A stretch of 64,000 nt of DNA from Chitinophaga rhizophila (GCF_019492185.1 NZ_JAICCF010000003.1:372001-436000), one strand, 5' to 3'. Shown: positions 1 to 8,603, counted from the first letter of the stretch. The notes: generated from the sequence alone by a model not told the origin. Made by a program: numbers and translations.

Positions 1-254
1 TCCGGACGTTCCTCTCTGTCTATCTTGATATTAATGAAATGCTCATTCATAATACGGGCGGTCGCTTCGTTCTCGAAACTCTCCCGCTCCATAACATGAC
101 ACCAGTGGCAGGCGGCGTATCCAATGCTGACTAATATAGGTTTGTCTTCGGCTTTAGCCTTCTGCAATGCCTCTTCCCCCCAGGGGTACCAATCTACCGG
201 ATTGTGAGCATGCTGCAGCAGGTAAGGACTGGTTTCTTTAGCTAATCTGTTCAC
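1..254 (-). CDS. Thioredoxin-domain protein (DUF255/YyaL type), N-terminal part only
   Basis: The gene runs off the left edge, so only the first 84 codons are visible. The protein opens with the family signature SPYLLQHAHNPVDWYPW, then a thioredoxin-like segment with CHWC (Cys49, Cys52) followed by HVMERESF. This is the N-terminal thioredoxin domain of the DUF255/YyaL family, whose full members are about 650-700 residues with a glycoside-hydrolase-like C-terminal part. An in-frame TAG lies upstream and no ATG follows it, so GTG at 252-254 is the most likely start. A TATATTTG-like box on the minus strand at 328-335 could be its promoter. The exact substrate of this family is not settled. Confidence 0.85.
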   Translation of the reverse strand, partial: MNRLAKETSPYLLQHAHNPVDWYPWGEEALQKAKAEDKPILVSIGYAACHWCHVMERESFENEATARIMNEHFINIKIDREERP

Positions 255-337
255 AGTTATGGTTATTCTGTTAATTACCTACACTTTTTTGGTCCACTCT
301 AATGCTAACGGTAATTCTTCGCTACCCCAAATATAAG

Positions 338-361
338 AAGGGACAGCTTTCGCCGTCCCTT
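338..361 (-). terminator. Terminator after hemD
   Basis: On the minus strand GGGACGGC pairs with GCTGTCCC (one G-U) around a GAAA tetraloop, followed by TTCTTATATTT. It lies 30 bases beyond the hemD stop codon. Confidence 0.7.
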
Positions 362-391
362 TCTTTGGAATTATTTACCGTAATTTTCGTG

Positions 392-1183
392 TTATTTTTT
401 GTTGGTAGCCGCAAGATACTGTTCCAGCGCCGCCACCATCGAAGGGGCCTGTGGCGCAGGAGCCTTTACATCAAGGCGTAAACCCGCTTCTTCTACTGCT
501 GCTGAGGTAGTTGGACCGAAAGCTCCTATACGTGTACCGTTCTGCTCGAACTTAGGTACATTCTCAAACAGCGACTTCACTCCGTAAGGGCTGAAGAAAA
601 CAATCATGTCATAATCAGTCCCGGTCAGCAGCTCCTTTACATCATTGGATACTGTCTTGTACAGGGTAGCTGTTGCATATTCACACTTATTCGCCTTCAA
701 CCATTCCTCGATATCTTTACGCTGGCTATCAGAACTCGGGAACAGGAATTTCTCATTATCCCTGTGCTTGTTCATCACTTCCAACAGACTCTTAGTAGAA
801 CCATCAGCACCATAGAACACTTTGCGCTTCCTGTAAAGGATAAATTTCTGCAGGTACAAGGCAATCGCTTCCGTTATACAGAAGTACTTACAGTCCTGAG
901 AGACTTTAATTTTCATTTCCTCACAGATCCTGAAAAAGTGATCCACAGCGTTACGACTTGTAAAAATCACAGCCGTAAAATTCTGAATGTCAATTTTCTG
1001 CTTCCTGAAGTCTTTCGCGGACAGTCCCTCCACCCTTATAAACGGATAAAAATCCAATTTGACGTTGAATTTTTTAGCTAGTTCAAAGTAAGGTGATTTT
1101 TCTGTTTCAGGCTTAGGTTGGGAAATTAGAATTGTCTGAATGTGCTTAGCTTGCAAATCTTTTTTTGGCCCGCCTTTAATCAT
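392..1183 (-). CDS. hemD: Uroporphyrinogen-III synthase
   Basis: The 263-residue product matches the HemD fold: two alternating alpha/beta domains, with segments such as VIFTSRNAVDHFF, FLFPSSDSQRKDIEEWL and IVFFSPYGVKSLFENVP that are typical of the family. The enzyme closes hydroxymethylbilane into uroporphyrinogen III in heme synthesis and is cytosolic. It is the second gene after a DUF4271 membrane protein on the same strand, 42 bases away, an association common in Bacteroidota. HemD sequences are weakly conserved in general, so the call rests on the overall pattern and context. The ATG at 1183 is the only good start near the first conserved strand. Confidence 0.88.
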   Translation of the reverse strand: MIKGGPKKDLQAKHIQTILISQPKPETEKSPYFELAKKFNVKLDFYPFIRVEGLSAKDFRKQKIDIQNFTAVIFTSRNAVDHFFRICEEMKIKVSQDCKYFCITEAIALYLQKFILYRKRKVFYGADGSTKSLLEVMNKHRDNEKFLFPSSDSQRKDIEEWLKANKCEYATATLYKTVSNDVKELLTGTDYDMIVFFSPYGVKSLFENVPKFEQNGTRIGAFGPTTSAAVEEAGLRLDVKAPAPQAPSMVAALEQYLAATNKK

Positions 1184-1225
1184 ACGTTTTTTTGCTCTTG
1201 TGTTAACAATAGGCAGTTATAATAA

Positions 1226-2413
1226 TCACAGACCACCAGTTAACGCGACCAGCAACACCTTAGTTATTATTAGAACCGGCGCTACTTCGAATGCGCAAAG
1301 GTAAAGAAAAAAATGCAATCTGCTGAAAGATAAATATTGTTTTACCACTGAGTATGACCGGATATACCGATACGCCACAAGCAAAACAATAAAAGCGATC
1401 GACATATACATAAAGGCTTTTGCCAATGCGGGTGTACTGAATGCTAAAATGACCAGAAACGGTACCAGTAAAATACCCAGTACCTTGTTGATCAGATACA
1501 ACACGAATATATAAGCATCCGCCAGTTCCGCACTACCAAATAACCAACCACAGAAACGCAACATCACATACTTCACACCATACACCAATGCCACAAGTAA
1601 TATCAGCCCCGGGATAGCCATCCACGCCGTATTACCTGGTATATACTGCTGACGGTACATCAACAGATAAAGGTATAACGCCAGACTAATCACAAAAAAA
1701 CTGTTCAACAGAAAGTTAGGGAACGGTGATTGTGACAACTGGTCCTTTAACTGCCGCTGACTCAATGTCGGATTCATAAACGCCCGAAAGAGGTCAGAAA
1801 AATACTTCAGATAACTGAGCCTGATAATACCCAGCAACAATACAACTCCTGCCATCACATACACCAGCCAGTCGAGATCTTCATACGCCCTTAGAATATT
1901 CACGTCTGGCCGGGTAGGCTTATCATTCTTCAGAAATATATTAGTCGCCTGCAGCTTTTTCAGGTACAGATCATACGTCGTTTCCTGATGTAAAGGTACG
2001 ACACGCCGCTGCAATGTCGTATCAGTTGGTAAGGCTGTAATCACAGCAGATGCAGTAGTACCGGCTGCTGGTGTGGTAGCAGTTGGTGCAGGTGTAACTG
2101 CCGTTGCCGGAGGGGTATTACCTGCTGCTGGTGAGGTGGCAACTGGTGAAGACGTTACCGGCTTAGCTGCCGGTGCAGGAGTCGTGGCCGGAGCTGCCGG
2201 CTTTACAACTGGCACCTGAATGACCCGCCCTGCACTATCCCGCCTGATAACCGGCGTCTTTTTCTTCACAGGCTTTGCAGCCGTATCTCCCGGAGCACCC
2301 TGCGGCCTGGCAGGAGTAGTTTGCACAGCAGGAGCCGGTCTTACAGAAGTATCCGTCTGAGCCGCCAAACGTAAACAGGGTATAATGAATAGAAACAATA
2401 ACCAACGTCGCAC
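1226..2413 (-). CDS. DUF4271 membrane protein with long Pro/Ala/Thr-rich N-terminal region
   Basis: A signal peptide (residues 1-18, ending LAAQ) precedes roughly 120 residues very rich in Pro, Ala, Thr and Val. Then come several strongly hydrophobic segments between about residues 180 and 390, which fit a DUF4271 domain with six or seven membrane helices. The function of DUF4271 is unknown; the gene is often found immediately before hemD in this phylum, as here. The proline-rich part would lie outside the cytoplasm if the signal peptide is cleaved, forming a flexible spacer. A TATCTTTG box at 2451-2458 lies just upstream. Confidence 0.85.
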   Translation of the reverse strand: MRRWLLFLFIIPCLRLAAQTDTSVRPAPAVQTTPARPQGAPGDTAAKPVKKKTPVIRRDSAGRVIQVPVVKPAAPATTPAPAAKPVTSSPVATSPAAGNTPPATAVTPAPTATTPAAGTTASAVITALPTDTTLQRRVVPLHQETTYDLYLKKLQATNIFLKNDKPTRPDVNILRAYEDLDWLVYVMAGVVLLLGIIRLSYLKYFSDLFRAFMNPTLSQRQLKDQLSQSPFPNFLLNSFFVISLALYLYLLMYRQQYIPGNTAWMAIPGLILLVALVYGVKYVMLRFCGWLFGSAELADAYIFVLYLINKVLGILLVPFLVILAFSTPALAKAFMYMSIAFIVLLVAYRYIRSYSVVKQYLSFSRLHFFLYLCAFEVAPVLIITKVLLVALTGGL

Positions 2414-2450
2414 CAGGAATATTTTTTAATGCAGTAATTTTGTCGTTTGC

Positions 2451-2478
2451 AAAGATATAAAAATAGTCCATGGCCAAT
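2451..2478 (-). promoter_or_regulatory. Candidate promoter for DUF4271-hemD
   Basis: Reading the minus strand, TTGG (2478-2475) is followed after about 17 bases by TATCTTTG (2458-2451). This resembles the Bacteroidota TTTG/TAnnTTTG promoter. The start codon is 38 bases further on. Confidence 0.45.
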
Positions 2479-2571
2479 AGTTGATATACTATAGTTACCA
2501 TATACTTATTTAAGCTAGACTCAATTTATTCTTACACCCTACCGGTCTGTACCAGGGGTATTACTATTTCA

Positions 2572-3696
2572 ATGGCAGGTATTTATCTACATATTCCGTT
2601 TTGTAAGCAGGCTTGTTACTACTGCAACTTTCATTTCTCAACGTCTCTCGCACAGCAACCGGCAATGGTGCAGCAGATACTAAGGGAAATAACATTACAG
2701 CGTGACTACCTCTCGGGCGCTCCCGTATCCAGCATTTACTTTGGTGGGGGTACCCCCAGCATGCTACCGCAAACCGATATCGAAATACTGCTGCAAACAC
2801 TCCGGGATACATTCCCTGTTCAACCAGATGCGGAAATCACCCTGGAAGCTAATCCGGATGACCTGTCTCCCGAAAAACTCCAGGCACTCTTTGCGGCAGG
2901 CATTAATCGCCTGAGTATTGGTATACAATCCTTCTATGAAGCCGACCTCCGCTGGATGAACCGTGCCCATAACAGCCAGCAGGCATTACAATGTATCATC
3001 AATGCAAAGGCCGCCGGTTTCAATAACCTGACCATCGACCTTATATACGGCGGACCAACGCTCACCGATGAGGCCTGGGCTTCTAACGTCCAGCAGGCAA
3101 TTGACCTGGGGGTACAACACCTGTCATGCTATGCACTTACTGTAGAACCAGGTACGGCTCTGGACCAGTTTATCCGGAAAAAGAAAGTGGCTGCTGTTGA
3201 TACCGACAAAGCCGCCCGTCACTTTGAGCAACTAATGCAATGGACGGCAAAAGCCGGATACGAACATTACGAGATCTCTAACTTTGCACTCCCGGGCTGG
3301 CACTCCAGGCACAATAGCAGCTACTGGCAAGGGCAACCTTACCTGGGTTTAGGCCCCTCTGCTCATTCTTTCAACGGCCACTCCCGCCAATGGAACATTG
3401 CCAATAACAGCCTCTATATCAAAAGTATGCAGCAAGACAAAGTCCCCTTCGAGCTGGAAGAACTTACGCCTGTTATGATGATAAATGAGTATATCATGAC
3501 TACTCTCCGTACTTCTCAGGGTTGTATACTGCCTGTTGTGGAAGAACGTTTCGGCCGGCAAAAACGGGAAACGCTGGAACAGCTATCCCGCCAATTCATC
3601 AGTAAAGGCTGGATGATACGGCACAATGATACCCTGATACTTACGCCAGAAGGCCGACTGTTTGCCGATGGTATCGCATCAGATCTATTCTTCTGA
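2572..3696 (+). CDS. hemW: Radical SAM heme chaperone HemW
   Basis: The N-terminus has the radical SAM cluster motif CX3CX2C (Cys11, Cys15, Cys18) followed by NF. That distinguishes HemW from true coproporphyrinogen dehydrogenase HemN, which has a fourth cysteine two positions later. The HNSSYW motif characteristic of HemW is also present (around residue 246), as is FGGGTPS. The length of 374 matches the family. HemW binds heme and is thought to deliver it to respiratory enzymes; it does not oxidise coproporphyrinogen. It is divergent from the DUF4271-hemD unit, so two heme-related units share one intergenic region. Many automatic annotations would call it HemN. Confidence 0.92.
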   Translation: MAGIYLHIPFCKQACYYCNFHFSTSLAQQPAMVQQILREITLQRDYLSGAPVSSIYFGGGTPSMLPQTDIEILLQTLRDTFPVQPDAEITLEANPDDLSPEKLQALFAAGINRLSIGIQSFYEADLRWMNRAHNSQQALQCIINAKAAGFNNLTIDLIYGGPTLTDEAWASNVQQAIDLGVQHLSCYALTVEPGTALDQFIRKKKVAAVDTDKAARHFEQLMQWTAKAGYEHYEISNFALPGWHSRHNSSYWQGQPYLGLGPSAHSFNGHSRQWNIANNSLYIKSMQQDKVPFELEELTPVMMINEYIMTTLRTSQGCILPVVEERFGRQKRETLEQLSRQFISKGWMIRHNDTLILTPEGRLFADGIASDLFF

Positions 3697-3856
3697 TATC
3701 CTGACGGGTATTTCGGCAATTATCTCACTTAAACCCCGCTGCTATTGGTAGAACATATACCGGTAGGTACTTTCCGGATGGCGGATAGTAGAAAGCCAGT
3801 TGTGGCAAAAAACTGGCAACTAACGCGTCATCCTGATCGGGGAGGGGCACAAAAAA

Positions 3857-3880
3857 GGGCGTGCCCACAAGAACACGCCC
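3857..3880 (-). terminator. Terminator after the aldose epimerase gene
   Basis: GGGCGTG and CACGCCC form a 7-bp stem with a 10-base loop, followed on the minus strand by TTTTTT. It lies 26 bases past the stop codon of the epimerase gene. Confidence 0.75.
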
Positions 3881-3905
3881 CAAACAAATATGGTATCAAT
3901 ACTAC

Positions 3906-5087
3906 TTACTGCTTCACTCCAAATTTATACACACAGGTTGAAGTGTATGTATCTCCCGGTTTCAGCACCACTGAAGGGAATGACGGCTGATTAGGTGAAT
4001 CTGGGAAATGCTGCGTTTCCAGACAGAATGCACCACGATGTACGTAGGTTTTACCCTCTTTACCCTTGTCAGTGCCATCCAGGAAGTTACCGCCGTAAAA
4101 CTGTACACCCGGTTCAGTAGTCCATACTTCCAGCGTACGACCGCTTGTAGGTTCCAGTACGGTGGCTGCCAGAGACAGTTCTTTACCTTTTTTATTCAGC
4201 ACATAGTTATGGTCATAACCCTTACCATAAGCCAGCTGCTCAAAGTCTGCATCTACTCTTTCACCAATCTTCGTAGGTGTAGTGAAATCCATAGGTGTAC
4301 CCTTTACTGATTCGAGCTTTCCTTTTGGAATCAAAGTACTGTCTACAGGAGTATATTTATCTGCATTGATGTACATGATATGATCATTGATATCACCATT
4401 GCCGGCACCATGCAGGTTAAAGAATGAGTGGTTGGTAAGGTTTACTACAGTTGCCTTATCCGTTGTAGCGCTGTAATCAATCTTTACCTCGTTGCTGTCT
4501 GTCAGCTCGTAAGTAAGGGTGATGTCCAGGTTACCAGGATAGCCTTCTTCCCCGTCTTTTGACAGGTAATGCAGTTTCAGGGTATGGTCATTAGGCTGTT
4601 CAGCATCCCATACCACATCATTGAAGCCTTTTTTACCACCATGCAGGTGATTCTGACCATTATTTACAGCCAGGGTATACTCCTTTCCGTCTACTTTGAA
4701 CTTCCCTTTTGCAATACGGTTGCCGTAACGACCAACAATACCGCCGTAATATCTTTCCTTGGTGTCAACATAACGGTCAATGTTATCATAGCCAAGTTCT
4801 ACATCTGCCAGCTGACCTTGTTTATCCGGTGCCAGCAGGCTTACGATCTTTGCGCCATAGTTGGTGATGGCTACCTGAATATTTCCTTTTCCTTTCAGAT
4901 GGTACAGCTTCACCTGTTTGCCATCAATAGTTTTATCAAATGCGGCATCTGATAACTGTCCCTGAGAAAGACTGTCTTGCGTGGTACTCATACTATCTGT
5001 TGAATTATTTTCGGTTTTTGTACCAGACTGGCAGGCACTTAAGCTAACTGCGGCTGCCACTGTTAGTAGTGGAAAAATGTTTTTCAT
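3906..5087 (-). CDS. Aldose 1-epimerase, predicted lipoprotein
   Basis: This is a 393-residue galactose mutarotase-type protein. Family motifs are visible: GRYGNRIAKG, NHLHGG, NLTNHSFFNL (with the acid/base histidine), QFYGGNF and the ETQHFPDSPN segment with the catalytic glutamate. The protein starts with a lipoprotein signal, lipobox LSAC with Cys19, so it is expected to be membrane-anchored outside the cytoplasm rather than cytosolic. After the lipobox comes a Ser/Thr/Asn-rich linker of about 25 residues. It interconverts alpha and beta anomers of aldoses and may prepare imported or released sugars. It is transcribed alone, with a terminator after it. Confidence 0.92.
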   Translation of the reverse strand: MKNIFPLLTVAAAVSLSACQSGTKTENNSTDSMSTTQDSLSQGQLSDAAFDKTIDGKQVKLYHLKGKGNIQVAITNYGAKIVSLLAPDKQGQLADVELGYDNIDRYVDTKERYYGGIVGRYGNRIAKGKFKVDGKEYTLAVNNGQNHLHGGKKGFNDVVWDAEQPNDHTLKLHYLSKDGEEGYPGNLDITLTYELTDSNEVKIDYSATTDKATVVNLTNHSFFNLHGAGNGDINDHIMYINADKYTPVDSTLIPKGKLESVKGTPMDFTTPTKIGERVDADFEQLAYGKGYDHNYVLNKKGKELSLAATVLEPTSGRTLEVWTTEPGVQFYGGNFLDGTDKGKEGKTYVHRGAFCLETQHFPDSPNQPSFPSVVLKPGDTYTSTCVYKFGVKQ

Positions 5088-5155
5088 AATTGGAAGTTAT
5101 AAGGGTACAATATACGCTTTTCATCTTAAAAGTCATACGTCCTTTTAAAACGTAA

Positions 5156-5193
5156 AACGCTGATCACCACAAAAAAATGCAGTGATCAGCGTT
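5156..5193 (-). terminator. Hairpin after the deoxyhypusine-synthase-like gene
   Basis: A 12-bp perfect stem (AACGCTGATCAC with its complement) encloses a 14-base loop. It lies about 30 bases after the stop codon of the gene ending at 5227. The T content after it on the minus strand is moderate. Confidence 0.6.
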
Positions 5194-5226
5194 AGCCTTT
5201 ACGTCAGCCCTCCAGGGCCTCAGTGC

Positions 5227-6201
5227 TTACCAGCCCAGCAGGTAAGCAAATATCAACGGAGCTACGATAGTAGCGTCAGATTCAACGATGAATTTAGGGG
5301 TGTTGATATCCAGTTTACCCCACGTAATCTTCTCATTAGGTACTGCACCTGAGTAAGAACCATAAGAGGTAGTTGAATCAGAGATCTGGCAGAAATAGCC
5401 CCAGAAAGGTACATCATGCCACTCCAGATCCTGGTACATCATAGGTACTACGCAGATCGGGAAGTCACCGGCAATACCACCACCTATCTGGAAGAAGCCA
5501 ACGCCCTTACCACCAGAGTTATTACGGTACCAGTCAGCCAGCCACACCATATACTCGATACCGCTCTTCATAGTGGAAGCTTTCAGTTCGCCTTTGATGA
5601 TGTAAGAAGCGAAGATATTACCCATGGTGCTATCTTCCCATCCTGGTACTACGATAGGAATATTACGCTCAGCTGCAGCAATCATCCAGCTGTTCTTTGG
5701 GTCGATCTCGTAATGTTCTTTCATTACGCCGCTCAGCAGCAACTTGTACATGTACTCATGCGGGAAGTAACGCTCACCTTTATCATCAGCGTCTTTCCAG
5801 ATTTTATGAATATGTTCCTGAATACGACGGAAGGCTTCTTCCTCCGGAATACAGGTATCAGTCACCCTGTTGAAACCATCCTGCAGGAGGTCCCATTCTT
5901 CCTGAGGACTCAGGTCACGGTAATGAGGAACCCTTTTGTAGTGAGTGTGAGCTACCAGGTTCATGATATCTTCCTCCAGGTTAGCCCCGGTACAGGAAAT
6001 GATATCCACCTTACCCTGGCGGATCATTTCCGCGAAGGAGATGCCCAACTCGGCAGTACTCATAGCACCGGCGAGGGATACCAGCATTTTACCGCCTTCC
6101 AGCAAATGTGTTTCATATCCCTTAGCAGCATCCACCAATGCAGCCGCGTTAAAGTGACGGTAGTGGTGCTGGATAAATTGAGAAATAGGCCCTTTATTCA
6201 T
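5227..6201 (-). CDS. Deoxyhypusine synthase family protein
   Basis: The 324-residue product belongs to the deoxyhypusine synthase family. Visible family features include SLAGAMSTAELG, SCTGANLEED, GWEDSTMGN, GGGIAGDF and, near the C-terminus, ITWGKL. The lysine of this last motif (Lys296) aligns with the catalytic lysine that forms the enzyme-imine intermediate in the eukaryotic enzyme. Bacteria lack eIF5A, the substrate of the true enzyme. Bacterial homologues transfer the aminobutyl or aminopropyl group of spermidine-like donors to small amines, so a polyamine-synthesis role (for example homospermidine) is the best inference. It is a single-gene unit, cytosolic. The exact polyamine product cannot be read from the sequence. 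Confidence 0.88.
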   Translation of the reverse strand: MNKGPISQFIQHHYRHFNAAALVDAAKGYETHLLEGGKMLVSLAGAMSTAELGISFAEMIRQGKVDIISCTGANLEEDIMNLVAHTHYKRVPHYRDLSPQEEWDLLQDGFNRVTDTCIPEEEAFRRIQEHIHKIWKDADDKGERYFPHEYMYKLLLSGVMKEHYEIDPKNSWMIAAAERNIPIVVPGWEDSTMGNIFASYIIKGELKASTMKSGIEYMVWLADWYRNNSGGKGVGFFQIGGGIAGDFPICVVPMMYQDLEWHDVPFWGYFCQISDSTTSYGSYSGAVPNEKITWGKLDINTPKFIVESDATIVAPLIFAYLLGW

Positions 6202-6237
6202 GTCCGTTTAAATAATTTAAAATGCAAAAGAGAACGG

Positions 6238-6245
6238 CAAAGGTA
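6238..6245 (-). promoter_or_regulatory. Candidate -7 box for the deoxyhypusine-synthase-like gene
   Basis: The minus strand reads TACCTTTG 37 bases before the start codon, a perfect match to TAnnTTTG. A clear -33 box was not found because that region is occupied by the preceding terminator. Confidence 0.4.
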
Positions 6246-6259
6246 AGGAATAAAAAAAA

Positions 6260-6293
6260 ATAGCCCACAATAGCTGTCGCTACCGTGGACTAT
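6260..6293 (-). terminator. Terminator after the PepSY-like gene
   Basis: ATAGCCCAC pairs with GTGGACTAT with one mismatch and an inner TAGC/GCTA stem. It is followed on the minus strand by a run of nine T. Confidence 0.65.
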
Positions 6294-6327
6294 ACTGACT
6301 ATGGACTATCAACTGATGAACTGACGT

Positions 6328-6846
6328 CTAAACTTTCTTCAGATGCTGGTGTACACTCATGTCACCACCTGCACTTGTTTTAATCACTTTCCAGGTCTTT
6401 TCTCCTTCCAGGGTTACATAATACACAGTGGTACCTTCTGTTTCAAATTCTACTACCCAACGCACCTTCTCAGTCGGATAACGTTTTGCCAGCTTGTTAG
6501 TAATATTCATCGGCAGATGCTCTTCTGCGATGTAACGACGTGTTGCCAGCAAATTTCCATCCTCATCAAAATACGCTGTAACATTGAGTGCTTTCATGGT
6601 AAATCTGGCCATAAAAGTTTTATTGTCTTCGCTGTACCATTTTACGTCTGCCGCTCCGGCAAACTCTTTACTCAGTGCATCTTTTAACTTAGTGGATGCC
6701 TCGGTTTCCTTGGCACCCGCAAATGCGAATTGTGTTGTAAAAAGAAGTGCGGCAACAAATAAAAGCAGCATTCTTCTAATACGGCCTGCAAACAGGCGGG
6801 TAGTACCATTAGGTACATTGAGGTTAATTGATTTGATCGGTTTCAT
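6328..6846 (-). CDS. Secreted PepSY-like small protein
   Basis: The product is 172 residues. Residues 1-25 are polar and end in RIRR. They are followed by a hydrophobic stretch (MLLLFVAALLFTTQ) and AFAGA, which together look like a signal peptide with a long n-region. The rest has two repeats of an alpha/beta pattern (LSKEFAGAADVKWYSEDNKTF, TNKLAKRYPTEKVRWVVEF) typical of the PepSY-like, beta-lactamase-inhibitor-like periplasmic proteins of Bacteroidota. No catalytic motif is visible and the function is unknown. An internal ATG at 6771 would give a conventional signal peptide start and cannot be excluded. Confidence 0.75.
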   Translation of the reverse strand: MKPIKSINLNVPNGTTRLFAGRIRRMLLLFVAALLFTTQFAFAGAKETEASTKLKDALSKEFAGAADVKWYSEDNKTFMARFTMKALNVTAYFDEDGNLLATRRYIAEEHLPMNITNKLAKRYPTEKVRWVVEFETEGTTVYYVTLEGEKTWKVIKTSAGGDMSVHQHLKKV

Positions 6847-7168
6847 GGCGGAAACTTTTTAGTGGTTTGGTTTGATGATGTAAAGGTACTCGCAGAAAGG
6901 GCAGGAGGTCAAATGCTTTGTTACAAATGGATACGCTAGATTACTTGGTAATGCACATTTACAGCGGACTTTGCCCCAACTTGCCATGTCATGTCATATA
7001 GTTCCTTTCCTATACACATGTTGCGCTGAAACGCCGAATGTTGCAAGCTGTTACGTTAAGCTTTTGTTAAACTGGCTTTTAGCAGATGAGCGGTAAGTAT
7101 CACTGATGCAATTCAGCTTACACCCCTGTAAACGGTGGTAGCTGCAAAGTTTATTCTACCTTCATTGC
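6847..7168. other. 322-base gene-free region between divergent genes
   Basis: This region separates the PepSY-like gene from the ACP phosphodiesterase gene and must hold both promoters. Near-matches to TAnnTTTG occur at 6880-6887 on the minus strand (last base G of the box missing its usual TA partner) and at about 7156 on the plus strand (TACCTTCA). No convincing ORF or hairpin is seen. Confidence 0.5.
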
Positions 7169-7750
7169 ATGAATTATCTGGCCCACGCATATCTCTCTTT
7201 CAATGATCAGTCCCTGACAGTGGGCAATATGATAGCCGATTATGTGAAAGGCAAACACTGGCAGGAATATGCCCCTGGCATACAACAGGGTATACAACTG
7301 CATAGAGCAATTGATTCATTCACTGATACTCACCCTGTTACACTCGCTGCAAGAGACTACTTCCAGCCTTCCTGCGGCAGGTACAGTGCCGTGTTTATCG
7401 ACATTGTATATGATCATTTCCTGGCTACTGATACCACTATCTTCACTGATCAGACACTGGCAACATTTTCTCAACAGACCTATGCAACCATTGCCAGGCA
7501 TCATGGCATATTACCTCCTGTATTTCAACAGGTATTCCATTATATGCGTCAGCACGACTGGCTGTATAACTACCGGCTGATGGATGGTATATATAAGAGC
7601 TTCAGTGGCATCGTACACCGGGCTAAATACCTGGAAGCCCAGACTGATGCCCCTTTTGGTGTACTCGAAAAGCATTACGAACAACTCGCTGCACACTACA
7701 GAACATTCTTTCCTGAATTGGTTGCATACGTTAAAACATACCCACATTAA
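7169..7750 (+). CDS. acpH: Acyl carrier protein phosphodiesterase
   Basis: The 193-residue protein begins MNYLAHAYLSF and continues with VGNMIADYVKG, LHRAIDSFTDTHP and IVYDHFLA. These are the conserved His/Asp motifs of the AcpH family (DUF479). The enzyme removes the 4'-phosphopantetheine group from holo-acyl carrier protein using a divalent metal, and it is related in fold to HD-domain phosphohydrolases. Length and motif order are normal. It is followed after 47 bases by a secreted DUF2911 protein, so the two may be cotranscribed, although their functions are unrelated. Confidence 0.9.
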   Translation: MNYLAHAYLSFNDQSLTVGNMIADYVKGKHWQEYAPGIQQGIQLHRAIDSFTDTHPVTLAARDYFQPSCGRYSAVFIDIVYDHFLATDTTIFTDQTLATFSQQTYATIARHHGILPPVFQQVFHYMRQHDWLYNYRLMDGIYKSFSGIVHRAKYLEAQTDAPFGVLEKHYEQLAAHYRTFFPELVAYVKTYPH

Positions 7751-7797
7751 TCGTAGGTTTGCAAATATTTTGTAACAATCAGAATTGATAGCCAACA

Positions 7798-8406
7798 ATG
7801 AAAAATGTACTTCGCTTATTGCTGCTTACCATTATAGCAGGTCTTACCAGTCTTACAGGTTATGCCCAGGACAAAAAAATGCCCCCGCTTGATTCCAGCC
7901 CTATGGACATGGCCTATTATCCGGTAATGTATCCCTATGTAGTAAAAGTAAAAGGCGAACCAGGCAACCTCGTTGCCCGCGTTATATATAGCCGCCCCCA
8001 GAAAAAAGGAAGAAAGATCTTCGGTGAACTCGAAGCTTATGGCGAAATCTATCGGCTGGGTGCTAACGAAGCCACTGAAATAGAGTTTTTCCGCCCCGTT
8101 ATCATTGGTGGTAAAACCGTTCCAAAAGGACGCTATACTTTATATGCAATCCTTTCAGAACAGAAATGGACTTTCATTGTAAACCGTGAGACAGATATCT
8201 GGGGTGCATTTAAATATGACCAGAAAAAAGACGTGGCTAGAACAGATGTACCCGTAGTAAAACTGACTACCCCGGTAGAACCATTCTCTATGATGTTTGA
8301 AAAAGCTGATAATGGCGCTAACCTGGTTGTTGCCTGGGATACTACCAGTGTAAGCCTGCCTATTAAATGGTCTGACAAACCACCTGTTGCCAGTAAAAAG
8401 AAATAG
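7798..8406 (+). CDS. Secreted DUF2911 protein
   Basis: The product is 202 residues with an N-terminal signal peptide (cleavage likely after GYAQ). The body contains the DUF2911 pattern VIYSRPQKKGRKIFGEL, YGEIYRLGANEATEIEF and GRYTLYAILSEQKWTFIVNR. DUF2911 proteins are common, exported and uncharacterised in Bacteroidota. The start ATG is supported by the signal peptide. A strong terminator follows. Confidence 0.85.
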   Translation: MKNVLRLLLLTIIAGLTSLTGYAQDKKMPPLDSSPMDMAYYPVMYPYVVKVKGEPGNLVARVIYSRPQKKGRKIFGELEAYGEIYRLGANEATEIEFFRPVIIGGKTVPKGRYTLYAILSEQKWTFIVNRETDIWGAFKYDQKKDVARTDVPVVKLTTPVEPFSMMFEKADNGANLVVAWDTTSVSLPIKWSDKPPVASKKK

Positions 8407-8428
8407 TTAACGTTACCAGCATTATATA

Positions 8429-8462
8429 AAAAGAGCGGAAGTATCACTACTTCCGCTCTTTT
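8429..8462 (+). terminator. Terminator after the DUF2911 gene
   Basis: A 15-bp perfect stem (AAAAGAGCGGAAGTA and its complement) with a TCAC loop ends in a T run on both strands. It would also stop transcription arriving from the minus-strand element just beyond it. Confidence 0.85.
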
Positions 8463-8471
8463 ACTTTTTAG

Positions 8472-8530
8472 AAAAAAGATAGGCGGTAAGATTACCGCCC
8501 ACGAATTTTAACCATATCCTATGAAAAACC
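8472..8530 (-). ncRNA. Repeat element copy A: predicted ~60-nt RNA
   Basis: On the minus strand a TACATTTG box (8542-8535) is followed 4 bases later by the conserved segment GGTTTTTCATAGGATATGG then TTAAAATT. Next comes the hairpin GGCGGTA/TACCGCC with loop ATCT, then a tract of six T. An upstream GTGAATG (plus-strand reading, 8597-8603) is also shared with the other copies but sits further away than in them. The same arrangement recurs at 22142-22206, 22414-22479 and 23031-23088. A 62-codon reading frame crossing the element on the minus strand is not supported, because the conserved parts are nucleotide features. Prediction from sequence only; the start point is approximate. Confidence 0.5.
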
Positions 8531-8603
8531 TTTTCAAATGTAGTCCGAATAACTGCGCGGAAACTACGTTTTCGGCTGAATGAGTCATTTTTGTTCGTGA
8601 ATG

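Noticed and set aside
3745..3990. 81-codon plus-strand frame after hemW
   Set aside because: It runs through the epimerase terminator and into the 3' end of that gene in antisense.
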